Origin: Halalkalirubrum salinum
GTDB lineage: Archaea; Halobacteriota; Halobacteria; Halobacteriales; Haloferacaceae
DNA: 64,000 nucleotides
Assembly (NCBI RefSeq): GCF_005543295.1
Contig: NZ_SRSG01000024.1
Span: 62,001 to 126,000 of the forward strand
Reading direction: 5' to 3'
Below are positions 1 through 8,208 of this stretch, piece after piece. Below the pieces are notes generated by a model. That model was not told where the DNA came from. It worked only from the letters and a program-made list of their open reading frames with translations, and searched no databases. The translations under genes were made by a program, and so were the position numbers. Positions within the stretch are counted from its first letter, which is position 1. Each line of letters starts with the position of its first letter.

Positions 1-157
1 TGGACTTGCGGCTGCGGCGGTCTATGCTGCAGCGCTTTTGTCTAACGAGAAGGTCACCCAAAGCCAGGTCGGCGACGTCGCCGACATCTCTGAGGTGACG
101 ATCCGGAACCGATACAAAGAACTGCTCGAGATCGATCACACCGGCGTGTTCAACTAG
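1..157 (+). CDS. tfb: Transcription initiation factor IIB (TFB), C-terminal end, partial
   Basis: The reading frame is open from base 2 to the TAG at 155-157 and gives the last 51 residues of a protein whose start lies outside the window. The piece reads as the end of the second cyclin fold of archaeal TFB, with the helix-turn-helix segment [20 protein letters not shown] that contacts the BRE next to the TATA box. TFB recruits RNA polymerase to TBP-bound promoters. Haloarchaea usually carry several TFB paralogues and I cannot say which this is. The zinc ribbon and B-finger are not in view. Confidence 0.85.
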   Translation, partial: GLAAAAVYAAALLSNEKVTQSQVGDVADISEVTIRNRYKELLEIDHTGVFN

Positions 158-224
158 GACGGAAATCTGTAGTGTGTCATCACTACACAAGATTTTACTC
201 CACGGGGGTTCTCACTCACGGCGT

Positions 225-404
225 ATGGTTGAAGCGTTTGTACGGCTGTTGTGCCCTGAATGTGGGAAAGAGTGGCAGGAAACCCCGACTGAGCTGCCAG
301 CGGTTCGGAAGAACTTCTCCTGTCCAGCGTGTCACGCAACGCGACGATTGACAGAATTCATGCGGACTGAGCGGGATCTCGAGGCTGTAAAACAGTTCCA
401 GTGA
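225..404 (+). CDS. Small haloarchaeal zinc-ribbon protein
   Basis: A 59-residue protein with two CxxC pairs (C10/C13 and C33/C36), which is the layout of a small treble-clef or zinc-ribbon fold. The C-terminal part (EFMRTERDLE) is charged and probably helical. The start at 225 is preferred because the first residues MVEAFVRLLCPECG match what I recall of haloarchaeal relatives. An in-frame start 51 bases upstream would add a basic, unlikely extension. I recall relatives next to tfb genes. The function is unknown. A nucleic-acid or protein-interaction role is only a guess from the fold. Confidence 0.75.
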   Translation: MVEAFVRLLCPECGKEWQETPTELPAVRKNFSCPACHATRRLTEFMRTERDLEAVKQFQ

Positions 405-435
405 AGCCTTTTATTAGCGTGAACAAGAGAGACAC

Positions 436-1164
436 ATGAAAATCCGTGGCAAGCGCGAGTGTCAATCCTGCGGAGAGTCGTGGTCATATTACGACACCGG
501 CAGCGTCGCCTGTCCGGGGTGTGGGAGTCTCAAAAGTGTGGGCACAGACGACACTCGAACGCTGCACACCGACACGCCTGCCACACTCGATCTGACGCCG
601 ATCGTCGCACAGCTTGCCGAGGACGATGTCCAGATTAAAGAGTGTCACGAGGAGCTGTCAGATCGCCTGCGCGAGTACACCAGAAAGCGTGGGTTCATTC
701 GCGGCGGCGAGCTCCAAGAGCTTGACGAGCAGTACCTTGGCGCGCGAGAGCTCCTACACGCGGTCGACATCTTCACACGACAACGAGATCCATCCGACCG
801 TGAGCGGTTGTACATTCTCGATCTACTCCGCACGGTCGCTACCGGCGACCGACTCGCCGATACAGAGCCGCCGGAGGCGCTCCTCGGAGCTCGCGGGGCA
901 GGCGTCGCCGATGCGGTCGGCGCGTACCACCGTGACCTCCGATCGTGGTTCGACGAATATCCCTACCCCGAAGCAGAGCGCACGCTCTCGGCGCTTCGTG
1001 ATCGAGTCAAGCGTGCCGAAGCACTCAACGGAGCGATCGAAAGCGACGAAGCGAAAGCACTGGTCGCTGTTGCCCGGTCGCTCGGAGCGGCCGCCCGTGA
1101 AGGACAACAGGAGAGTGACAAACGGCTCATAGATGCTCGTGATCGCCTCGACGAACTGAGCTGA
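436..1164 (+). CDS. Haloarchaeal zinc-ribbon protein with helical C-terminus (function unknown)
   Basis: A 242-residue protein. It opens with a zinc ribbon (C9/C12 and C26/C29, CQSCG...CPGCG) followed by about 200 residues that are acidic, rich in Glu, Arg and Leu and probably all-helical (for example RKRGFIRGGELQELDEQYLGARELL). This resembles conserved haloarchaeal proteins of unknown function. It has no signal peptide or membrane segment, so it should be cytoplasmic. It follows the small zinc-ribbon gene by 31 bases on the same strand, so the two may be co-transcribed. No enzymatic motif is visible. Confidence 0.7.
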   Translation: MKIRGKRECQSCGESWSYYDTGSVACPGCGSLKSVGTDDTRTLHTDTPATLDLTPIVAQLAEDDVQIKECHEELSDRLREYTRKRGFIRGGELQELDEQYLGARELLHAVDIFTRQRDPSDRERLYILDLLRTVATGDRLADTEPPEALLGARGAGVADAVGAYHRDLRSWFDEYPYPEAERTLSALRDRVKRAEALNGAIESDEAKALVAVARSLGAAAREGQQESDKRLIDARDRLDELS

Positions 1165-1221
1165 GCGATCGCCTGGAGTCGCGTTTGCAACGCTTTTGTC
1201 TCCGGATTCATCAATATGTGT

Positions 1222-1452
1222 ATGACCGACACGTTCGAGATCCACGATCACAGACACGAACTCAAACAGCTCCGCGACAGCGGCGACACAAAGCTGTTTG
1301 AAAACCGCGATGGGCTGTCCTGTCCGGTCTGTGGAACGGCGTTTCGTCGGCTCCTCATGACGGCGAACCAAGCGGTACAGTTTCCGGAAAACGACGGGTC
1401 ACGGTTTTGTATCCTCCGACAGCCTACCGAAATCGTCGTGTTTCGGCATTGA
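1222..1452 (+). CDS. Small Cys-containing protein of the type labelled 'flagella cluster protein' (DUF7385-like)
   Basis: A 76-residue protein with one CxxC pair (C34/C37 in SCPVCG), a third Cys near residue 63 and a His-rich start (HDHRHELK). It resembles the small haloarchaeal family that databases often call flagella cluster protein. That name comes from neighbourhood elsewhere, and no motility gene is in this window. Start 1222 is chosen over 1216, which would add only Met-Cys. The function is unknown; the Cys and His pattern suggests metal binding. Confidence 0.65.
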   Translation: MTDTFEIHDHRHELKQLRDSGDTKLFENRDGLSCPVCGTAFRRLLMTANQAVQFPENDGSRFCILRQPTEIVVFRH

Positions 1453-1492
1453 GTCGTCTCCCAGACTATATTTATTGTGAGATGAGAAAAAT

Positions 1493-1500
1493 TAAGTATA
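1493..1500 (+). promoter_or_regulatory. TATA-like box of tbsP
   Basis: The AT-rich stretch TAAGTATA ends 24 bases before the ATG at 1525, the spacing expected for a leaderless or short-leader haloarchaeal transcript. A second AT-rich stretch lies at 1465-1474 and could be an alternative. Confidence 0.45.
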
Positions 1501-1524
1501 CATTGTCTCTTGTTTCAACATATA

Positions 1525-2334
1525 ATGTGTGCGAATTTACTTGACGACTCGGTGCAGGCGGTGATGCAGTCGGCACTCGCAACTGCTGAGACAGACGTGA
1601 TCGCAGTCGCGCCATCCGAACAGATGCTTCGAGCAATTGTCGATGTAGTCACAACAGCCGATCGGACCCTACCGCCGGTGGCTGTGCTCGTTTCTGAGCG
1701 AGTGCTCAAATTAGTTACCGACGACTTTCTCGCCGCGAGCCGCATGGCCGATTTGGTCGACGACGGGGCGCTCTCGCTGTCATCGCTGTCTGTGCCCGCG
1801 GACAACTCACTTCTCGTCTGGCCGGATGGCGTCTACGCGATCGTCTCGGCCGGTGATCAGGTGGCTGCGCTTGCAGCGGATGACGAATCGTTCATTAACG
1901 CGATTAATACGACCTACCGGACGACGCTGGAGGGGACTGCAGCCGTCTCACTGCGGACGCCACCCCTTTCGGCCGTCGAAGAGGCGCTCATTGAGGATAT
2001 CAGCGAGCAGTGTCACGACGACTTTATTTCAATTCTCACAGCGGCCGAATCAATTGGCGCGATGGACAAGGTCGACGAGGTTGTCACGTCGCTTCTCGCC
2101 GCCGCACGAAACGACGTACTGCTGTATGACATCTCGCGGTGGGGCGAGGATGTCGGTGTTGCGAGCAAAGCGACCTTCTCGCGGGCGAAAAGCCGCCTCG
2201 AAAATGCCGAACTGATCCGCACAGAGAAAGTACCGATCGACGTTGGGCGGCCCCGACTGCGGCTCACGCTCCCGGAGGAGTATGACTCTCTCGACGACAG
2301 TGCACTCGTCACAGCGGTTGCGGAATCGTTGTGA
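1525..2334 (+). CDS. tbsP: Transcriptional regulator TbsP (DUF5821 family)
   Basis: A 269-residue protein. The N-terminal two thirds resemble the haloarchaeal DUF5821/TbsP family. The C-terminal third holds a winged helix (DVGVASKATFSRAKSRLENAELI) followed by an arginine- and proline-containing wing (VGRPRLRLTLPEEY). In Haloferax volcanii, TbsP acts with TrmB on the glyceraldehyde-3-phosphate dehydrogenase gene gapII, so it belongs to glycolysis/gluconeogenesis control. Its position 4 kb from trmB fits that. Start 1525 is chosen because of the TATA box spacing; an upstream in-frame codon at 1510 would place the start nearer the TATA box than expected. The stop is followed within 2 bases by the YcaO gene start. 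Confidence 0.8.
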   Translation: MCANLLDDSVQAVMQSALATAETDVIAVAPSEQMLRAIVDVVTTADRTLPPVAVLVSERVLKLVTDDFLAASRMADLVDDGALSLSSLSVPADNSLLVWPDGVYAIVSAGDQVAALAADDESFINAINTTYRTTLEGTAAVSLRTPPLSAVEEALIEDISEQCHDDFISILTAAESIGAMDKVDEVVTSLLAAARNDVLLYDISRWGEDVGVASKATFSRAKSRLENAELIRTEKVPIDVGRPRLRLTLPEEYDSLDDSALVTAVAESL

Positions 2335-2336
2335 CG

Positions 2337-4085
2337 ATGCAGATTGGGCTGATTGGGGGCGGGCCAGCGATGGCGGCAGTCGAAGCGGCGATCGGGGATC
2401 TCGACGTTTCGACCGTATCGCTGTCGTCAGAGGCTCTTACCGAGAGCACGGACGCCGCAGACGTCCCACCCGTGGGAGTCATCGTCCAGCCGGCCGGGCA
2501 CCGTTCTTTTCTCGCTGGAAGCGACGCGTTCGTCCGGTGGGTCGCCGTCGAGGTTGGTGGGATCGGTGGAATCGCATTTGATGCACTCGACGCCAGCGTG
2601 AGCACATACACCGCCAAATCAGGGTGTTATCGCTGTCTGTCGGCACGAGTCGCTGCAGCCACAGAGGGTACGGTGGGATCTGGCAACGCTCGTGGGGACC
2701 GATCAGCGGTTCGGTTTGCCGGTGCGGTAGCCGGTCGAAACCTTGTGGCACTGTTGACCGGAGACCGCGACGGCGGGCGGGTCACGGAGATCGACGGTCC
2801 CGACCGATTGTTTCTCCCGGTGCCGGGGTGTGCCTGTTCGCAGTCTGACGATCGCGATCGATTTGCTCTCGATGAAGACGAAAACAGCGTGCGAACACTC
2901 GATGATTCGATTGCCCGCGCAGAACGAGCCGTCGACACACGGGTTGGGCTCCTCGGAGAGGTCGGCGAACGAGAGTCATTCCCCGTCCCGTATTATATTA
3001 CGACGACGCGAGATACGACAGGCTTCAGCGACGCCCGTGCGGCCGAATACGCTGCGGGCGCAGACCTCGACTGGGATCGTGCTTACATGAAAGCCCTCGG
3101 CGAAGGGCTCGAACGATATGCCGCAGGAGTCTATCGCGAGTTGGCGTTTACACGTGCGCCGGTGTCAAACCGTTCAAATGCGGTATCGCCCGCACGGTTT
3201 GTCCGCCCAGACTCTCACGACTTGTTCGAAACGCCGAATCCAGAGACGCCGATCAGGTGGGTTCCAGGAACCGATCTTGCGAGCGGTGATCGGGTGTCGT
3301 TGCCCGCTGAATTCGTCGTGTATCCACCGCCAGAACGGCGCTACAAGCCGGCAATCACGACCGGACTCGGGCTTGGAAACACCGCAGCCGAGGCAATTTT
3401 GTCAGGGCTTTATGAAGTCATCGAACGCGATGCAACGATGATCGGCTGGTATTCGACCGCAGACCCCGTTGGGCTCGCCGTCTCGGACGACCGCTTCGCC
3501 GAGCTCCGCAAGCGGGCCCGAGCAGAATCACTCGAGGTTACCGCGCTCCTTTCGACACAGGATATCGACGTCCCCGTCGTCTCCGTCGCAGTTCACCGCG
3601 ACGGTGGCGAGTGGCCAGCGTTCGCGATGGGGTCGGGCGCATCACTCGATCCGAACGAGGCGGCTGTCTCGGCGCTATCGGAAGCGCTGCAAAACTGGAT
3701 GGAGCTGCGAGCGATGGGCAACGCGGAGGCAGCAAAGCAGGGCGCAGCGATCGGCGAGTACGCCTCGTTTCCACCGGCTGCCCAGCACTTTGTCGACGTC
3801 GACACCACGGTCCCCGCGGACTCGATCGGTGAGGCCTCCCTGGATGGCACGGCGGAACTTACCGCAGTCGTCGAACGGCTGGGTGCGGTCGGTCTCGACG
3901 CGTACGCTGCCCGGACGACGACCCGGGATGTCGAGGCGCTCGGATTCGAGGCAGCGAGGGCGATCGTCCCGACCGCCCAGCCGCTTTTCACCGGCGAGCC
4001 GTTCTTCGGCGATCGGGCCCGCAGCGTTCCCGAATCGATGGGATTCGAGCCGCGGCTCGACGGACCATATCACCCGTATCCGTGA
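2337..4085 (+). CDS. YcaO-domain protein with fused N-terminal E1/ThiF-like domain
   Basis: A 582-residue protein. The N-terminal about 200 residues begin with a Rossmann-like glycine motif (IGLIGGGPAM) and carry two Cys clusters, GCYRC near 97-101 and GCAC near 165. This looks like the E1/ocin-ThiF-like partner domain of azoline-forming enzymes. The C-terminal part is a YcaO domain with the ATP-site helix SGLYEVIERD near 360 and LSEALQNWMEL near 447. YcaO enzymes phosphorylate a backbone amide to make azolines or thioamides. The chain ends PYHPYP, close to the PxPxP tail of azoline-forming members. No precursor peptide gene is evident. The gene nearly overlaps tbsP, so the two are probably co-transcribed. 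A housekeeping modification role is plausible; the substrate is unknown. Confidence 0.75.
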   Translation: MQIGLIGGGPAMAAVEAAIGDLDVSTVSLSSEALTESTDAADVPPVGVIVQPAGHRSFLAGSDAFVRWVAVEVGGIGGIAFDALDASVSTYTAKSGCYRCLSARVAAATEGTVGSGNARGDRSAVRFAGAVAGRNLVALLTGDRDGGRVTEIDGPDRLFLPVPGCACSQSDDRDRFALDEDENSVRTLDDSIARAERAVDTRVGLLGEVGERESFPVPYYITTTRDTTGFSDARAAEYAAGADLDWDRAYMKALGEGLERYAAGVYRELAFTRAPVSNRSNAVSPARFVRPDSHDLFETPNPETPIRWVPGTDLASGDRVSLPAEFVVYPPPERRYKPAITTGLGLGNTAAEAILSGLYEVIERDATMIGWYSTADPVGLAVSDDRFAELRKRARAESLEVTALLSTQDIDVPVVSVAVHRDGGEWPAFAMGSGASLDPNEAAVSALSEALQNWMELRAMGNAEAAKQGAAIGEYASFPPAAQHFVDVDTTVPADSIGEASLDGTAELTAVVERLGAVGLDAYAARTTTRDVEALGFEAARAIVPTAQPLFTGEPFFGDRARSVPESMGFEPRLDGPYHPYP

Positions 4086-4128
4086 ACCGATCGCCGACTG
4101 GTCGAGCGGAGGTCGAAATTGTAACCAG

Positions 4129-5124
4129 CTACGTGTCTGTCGTCTCGTCAGTATTGGTATCAGTAATTGCCTCCGCGTGGTCTGATCGATTGGTATCGAT
4201 GCAGATTTGCGCCTGACCGCTCGTGTCGTCGAAGACGTGGTGTTGATGTGGGTACGCCATCTCGACGGGGGCATCGGCGTACAGTTCGCTGATCCTGGCG
4301 CGGACGTTCGACTGGATCGTTCCAACCTTGTACGGCTGTTTGATCCAGTACCGAAGCCGAAGTAAGACTCCGTTGTCCGCGTGACTCTGGATTAGACACG
4401 ACGGTCCAGCCGGATACCGAGCGGTTCCGACCCTGATGTCTGGACCGCCTTTAATTACCGGATCGATATCACGCGCGGCCCGTTCGGCGAGGCTTCTGGC
4501 AGTCTGGAGATCTGATTCGTAGGTAACGAGTACGTCGAGCGAGATTCGGGTTCGTTCATCCTCTGCGGAGAAGTTCGTCACGTCTCGCTCGCGGATGTTT
4601 CCGTTCGGGACGACGAGAAACGTGTTGTCCAGTGTGAGTATCTTTGTGTACCTGATCGTGATGTCGTCAACGAAGCCCCGAGTCCCGTCGTCGAGTTCGA
4701 TCATGTCACCAATCTCGAAGGGCTGATCCGCGAGAACAAACACGCCGTTAATGACGTTCCCGACGATCGGCGCGAGAATGATACCCACGACGGCCGAAAA
4801 CACCGCTAAGTTCAACAGAATATCGCCGAATCCGAGCCCAAGAATCGAACCGGCCAAAAGCACCGACAGCGCGATCGTTGCACCACGAATCCCGCCGATG
4901 ATCGTCTGGGCAACACTCTGGCGGACGAACCGTTGGGCGATCGGTCGCCCCAAGAGCCGGACCAAAAGCTTCGAGATCCATACACCGAGGACAACAATTG
5001 CGATCGCAAGAAGCAGCCGGAATCCGGTGATATCAAGCAGTTCGCCAAACACCGACTCGACCGTTCGTGTTGTGGCTTCACCGGCACCAATCACGAGGAC
5101 AAACTGCCAGCCGACACCAACCAT
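4129..5124 (-). CDS. MscS-family mechanosensitive channel
   Basis: A 331-residue membrane protein. Four hydrophobic segments occupy roughly residues 1-150. The last is the Gly- and Ala-rich pore helix of MscS channels (AVFSAVVGIILAPIVGNVING). It is followed by the beta domain (DMIELDDGTRGFVDDITIRYT and VVPNGNIRERDVTNFS) and an alpha/beta C-terminus. Such channels release solutes when the membrane is stretched in osmotic downshift. The start is set at Met 5124, which begins a hydrophobic helix; the upstream in-frame extension is polar. The C-terminal 40 residues are acidic and variable. A second MscS protein lies at 26.4 kb. Confidence 0.85.
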   Translation of the reverse strand: MVGVGWQFVLVIGAGEATTRTVESVFGELLDITGFRLLLAIAIVVLGVWISKLLVRLLGRPIAQRFVRQSVAQTIIGGIRGATIALSVLLAGSILGLGFGDILLNLAVFSAVVGIILAPIVGNVINGVFVLADQPFEIGDMIELDDGTRGFVDDITIRYTKILTLDNTFLVVPNGNIRERDVTNFSAEDERTRISLDVLVTYESDLQTARSLAERAARDIDPVIKGGPDIRVGTARYPAGPSCLIQSHADNGVLLRLRYWIKQPYKVGTIQSNVRARISELYADAPVEMAYPHQHHVFDDTSGQAQICIDTNRSDHAEAITDTNTDETTDT

Positions 5125-5246
5125 ACAGACCTGTCTCGGTCCCGGTGAAAAAGCGTTGCTGTCGGTGAGACCGTTCGACGCCACGGCACCTCCAACCGAT
5201 CCGCAGTGGCAGTATTGCTATATATTTCGGGTGAGTAGCCAGTCGT

Positions 5247-5990
5247 ATGTTTGGGACTCGCCGTCGACCACCGACAGATTTCACTGTCAACCACCAAGAT
5301 GGCCCGAGTACTATCCTCCTTTGTGGATTCTCGGCGTACGGCCTCGCGGGATTGACAGCAGTCGACTACCTCGTCGATCATCTCGATCTCGAAGAGTACG
5401 GCTACATCCGTGCTGAGGGACTGCCGTCGATCACGCCCTTCGAGGCTGGGAAGCCGAGACATCCGATTCGATTGTTTTCTCGAAATGACCTTGATATTAC
5501 TGTACTTGTTGGTGAGTTGTTCGTTCCTGTTTCACTCGGCGAACAGTTCGCGACCGATATTCTCTCGTGGACGACCGAAGAAGGGGTCAAGGAGATTGCG
5601 ATCGCTGCGGGAATTCCCGTTCCACACGGCCCAGACGGCCATCAGACGTACTACGTGGCCACCGAGGATTTCCGTGAACGCCGGCTCCCAGCGGGTTCGG
5701 TCCAGCCAATGGGCAGCGGCTTCCTCGATGGAACGAACGCCGCACTGATCGAGCGGGGTATGGACACTTCACTCGGCGTCGGATTGTTCGTGACGCCAGT
5801 ACACGCGATGGCCCCGGATGTCGAAGCCGCCATTCGGCTCGTCGAGACGATCACGACGGTGTACGATCTCGATGTCGATGCCACGCCGCTTCGTGCGTTT
5901 GCCGACGAGGTGACCCAGTATTACAACGAACTCGCACAACGGATCGAAGAGCGAGAAATCGACGTTCCCGAAGATCGAATGTACATGTAA
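5247..5990 (+). CDS. PAC2-family proteasome assembly chaperone
   Basis: A 247-residue protein of the PAC2 family (GFSAYGLAGLTAVDYLVDHL near the start; later VGELFVP and SGFLDGTNAALIERG). Archaeal relatives such as PbaA bind the 20S proteasome alpha ring. The last three residues are Met-Tyr-Met, which fits the HbYX rule (hydrophobic, Tyr, any) by which proteasome activators and chaperones dock into alpha-ring pockets. It stands alone, divergent from the MscS gene upstream. The proteasome link is inferred from family and tail and has not been shown here. Confidence 0.8.
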   Translation: MFGTRRRPPTDFTVNHQDGPSTILLCGFSAYGLAGLTAVDYLVDHLDLEEYGYIRAEGLPSITPFEAGKPRHPIRLFSRNDLDITVLVGELFVPVSLGEQFATDILSWTTEEGVKEIAIAAGIPVPHGPDGHQTYYVATEDFRERRLPAGSVQPMGSGFLDGTNAALIERGMDTSLGVGLFVTPVHAMAPDVEAAIRLVETITTVYDLDVDATPLRAFADEVTQYYNELAQRIEEREIDVPEDRMYM

Positions 5991-6059
5991 TCGGCTGGAG
6001 ACTGTACTCGCTGAGTGAACATCTAGCCACCTTACATAACTTTATTCTATAATTTTGTG

Positions 6060-6085
6060 CTACTCGAGAGGTAGTAAATTTATTA
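6060..6085 (+). promoter_or_regulatory. Candidate TrmB operator and TATA box upstream of trmB
   Basis: CTAC-N7-GTAGTAA occupies 6060-6077 and contains the perfect inverted repeat TACT-N8-AGTA (6061-6076). This resembles the TACT-N7/8-GAGTA site known for TrmB of Halobacterium salinarum. It abuts the AT-rich TATA-like box at 6078-6085, 24 bases before the trmB start. The same CTAC-N7-GTAGTAA pattern occurs at 8146-8163 before the sugar transporter. A site upstream of TATA is the arrangement linked with activation by TrmB. Confidence 0.55.
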
Positions 6086-6108
6086 TCCGGGGCGATCGAA
6101 CGCTCGGT

Positions 6109-7167
6109 ATGGTAGACGAACTCCGACAGACCCTCGAACACGTCGGCGAACGGTTCAATCTTGGCGAGTACGAGATCGACGCGTATCTCGCGGTCCTCGA
6201 ACATGGGGAACTGACGGCCAGCGAGATTGCGGACTCGACAGATATCCCGCAGCCTCGCGTGTACGACACAGTCCGAAGCCTCGCGGATCGCGGGTTGGTT
6301 GAGCTTCGGGAATCTCGCCCGATGAAGATCGTCGCAGTGAACCCAGAAGATTCATTTGGTGATATCCAAGCGTCATTCGCCGAGATGGTAAGCGAACTTG
6401 AAGCGCGCTATACCGCGCCAACCCGCGACACAGAGGCGGTGTCGCTCGTTAAATCCCGCTCAACAATTCTCCGGTACATTGAGGAGATTATTACGACTGC
6501 CGAGTATGAGATTGCACTCTCGTTGACCCCCGATCTCTTGCGCCGGTTCGCTCCGCAGCTCCGTGAGAAGACCGCCGATGGCGTCACGATCGAGCTATTG
6601 GTCACGCCGGCGAGTCGCGCGCCCGATCCAGCGGAGTTCGACTATCTGTCGGTCGCGACAATCGCCCGTGCACGTCGCGGTATCACGACCCCTGTGCTTG
6701 CGGTTGCCGACGGCGAGTACTCGATCTACGCAACGCAGGACGCGCTGCGAGATGATCAGGATCGATACGGCGTGATCTTCAACCGATCGGCGCTTGGCTT
6801 TCTCGTCTCCGGGTTCTTCGGAACAGTCCTCTGGACCACCGCCGAAACGCTTGCCGCAGACGGCAGAGATCGTCCGTTCCCGCGGCGATACGCGTCGATC
6901 CGGCGGGCGGTAAAAGACATCCGTGAGTTAGGCGGAGAGTTCTACGCGACCGTCGAGGGGCGTAATATCGAGACCGGCAACTCGATCGTCATTCAGGGTA
7001 AGGTCGTCGACGTGGCGTTCGAAGATACAGAGGAAGTTGCCTCGTTCACGGTGGAAACACCCGACGGTCCAGTTGAGATCGGTGGACTGGTTGCCGCCCT
7101 CGAAGACATCGAAAGCCGCGAGATACGGATCGGGCGCAACGAGCCGCCAGGACAGATCGATAACTGA
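6109..7167 (+). CDS. trmB: TrmB-type sugar-responsive transcriptional regulator
   Basis: A 352-residue protein. The N-terminal winged helix (residues about 10-75, [20 protein letters not shown], then [20 protein letters not shown] with the recognition helix) is the TrmB domain. The rest matches the sugar-binding C-terminal domain, with a late beta-rich part ([20 protein letters not shown]). TrmB controls glycolysis, gluconeogenesis and sugar uptake genes in haloarchaea and releases DNA when sugar binds. The start at 6109 gives the family-like N-terminus [13 protein letters not shown]; the longer reading frame adds an unlikely leader. A matching operator lies just upstream, so autoregulation is likely. 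Confidence 0.9.
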   Translation: MVDELRQTLEHVGERFNLGEYEIDAYLAVLEHGELTASEIADSTDIPQPRVYDTVRSLADRGLVELRESRPMKIVAVNPEDSFGDIQASFAEMVSELEARYTAPTRDTEAVSLVKSRSTILRYIEEIITTAEYEIALSLTPDLLRRFAPQLREKTADGVTIELLVTPASRAPDPAEFDYLSVATIARARRGITTPVLAVADGEYSIYATQDALRDDQDRYGVIFNRSALGFLVSGFFGTVLWTTAETLAADGRDRPFPRRYASIRRAVKDIRELGGEFYATVEGRNIETGNSIVIQGKVVDVAFEDTEEVASFTVETPDGPVEIGGLVAALEDIESREIRIGRNEPPGQIDN

Positions 7168-7185
7168 GATCGACTATACCGACGA

Positions 7186-7962
7186 TCATTCGTCGAATTC
7201 GAACAACAGCGCACCACATGCTTGACAGGCGAGAACACTCCGTTCTGGATGACCGTACACGCCTCGTGTCCCACCACAACAGTTTTGATATGTTGTCTCT
7301 GCGAGCGGGCCCGCACACGAGGGACACTGGTACAGAAAGGTTCGCAGCGGATGCGTTGCTTTTGCTGCGGTCTCCCGATCGACACCCCACTTGACGAGTG
7401 CCTCCAGCGCGGCAGTCTCGGCGATCGCCACTGGTCGTGTTAGCCACAGATCGTGTGGGCCGGCGACCAGTAGCCGATTACCCTGCACACCGCTTTCTGC
7501 GTCGAATGGAACCGCAGCCGCCGCATTGGCTGCCAACGCTGCATCGTCGAGGTCACGAAGATCGGCCATCCGATCGTTCCACGCCGTCTCGAACGCCTCG
7601 GCCAAGAAGAGATCGCCGTCCTCGACGAGTACACCCGCCTCGAACAGCGCGGTGAGTACTGCCTCGGGGTCGGTGTCGCCGCCGATCGAGTCAGATGGGT
7701 CGGCGTCGTTAGGACCGTGACCGAACGCGATTGGCAGGCGATCGGCGATCTGTGGCCCAAACTGTGGGGTGTACGGAATGACGTAGCCGCGGAGCCAGAT
7801 GAGTGCTCCAGCAACTAACGCCACCGCGACTGCCCCAAAGCGAGATCGTCGAGCCACGAGGAAAGAAACAAGTGCAACGCCAACTGCGTTCACCACGGTA
7901 CACGGGTAACACCGATTGTCACCTGTGTGTTCAGGGCGGACGATCGAATCGAGCACTGACAT
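7186..7962 (-). CDS. Haloarchaeal membrane protein with zinc-ribbon motifs (function unknown)
   Basis: A 258-residue protein. The first 65 residues carry a CYPC motif and two hydrophobic segments (VNAVGVALVSFLVA and GAVAVALVAGALIWL). The middle is soluble and Ala/Asp-rich. The C-terminal 60 residues hold CPSC, a CC pair and CQAC, which looks like a zinc ribbon. I recall similar proteins in other haloarchaea but no characterised member. Met 7962 is chosen because the upstream in-frame Met at 8016 would add a basic, poorly conserved leader. It converges with trmB. Role unknown. Confidence 0.6.
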   Translation of the reverse strand: MSVLDSIVRPEHTGDNRCYPCTVVNAVGVALVSFLVARRSRFGAVAVALVAGALIWLRGYVIPYTPQFGPQIADRLPIAFGHGPNDADPSDSIGGDTDPEAVLTALFEAGVLVEDGDLFLAEAFETAWNDRMADLRDLDDAALAANAAAAVPFDAESGVQGNRLLVAGPHDLWLTRPVAIAETAALEALVKWGVDRETAAKATHPLRTFLYQCPSCAGPLAETTYQNCCGGTRGVYGHPERSVLACQACGALLFEFDE

Positions 7963-8095
7963 GTACCCCGCTATCATGCCGATCGGTTTGAGCCTTACCG
8001 ATTGGGTACGGTCCATTCGGCAAATGTAGAACGTGAATTGATCGTCTGTCCACCATGCGTAAAGAACCTTACTCGAACATGTCGATAATCATATA

Positions 8096-8107
8096 ACGAA
8101 TATTCGT
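8096..8107. repeat. 12-bp palindrome ACGAATATTCGT
   Basis: A perfect palindrome in the intergenic region between the divergent membrane-protein and sugar-binding-protein genes, about 70 bases upstream of the TATA box of the transporter operon. It could be a second regulator site or chance in an AT-rich spacer. Confidence 0.3.
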
Positions 8108-8145
8108 ACGTTCTGTTGTCTGTCAATATCTTGTATTCAAATTAA

Positions 8146-8181
8146 CTACAACAGGTGTAGTAAGTCATCCAAAGTTATATA
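8146..8181 (+). promoter_or_regulatory. Candidate TrmB operator and TATA box of the sugar ABC operon
   Basis: CTAC-N7-GTAGTAA at 8146-8163 repeats the pattern found before trmB and sits inside the inverted repeat ACTACA-N5-TGTAGT (8145-8161). The TATA-like TTATATA follows at 8175-8181, with the ATG 28 bases further on. The site lies upstream of TATA, which is compatible with an activator. Confidence 0.5.
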
Positions 8182-8208
8182 GTGGTGTGAACTAACACGA
8201 TAATTGTA

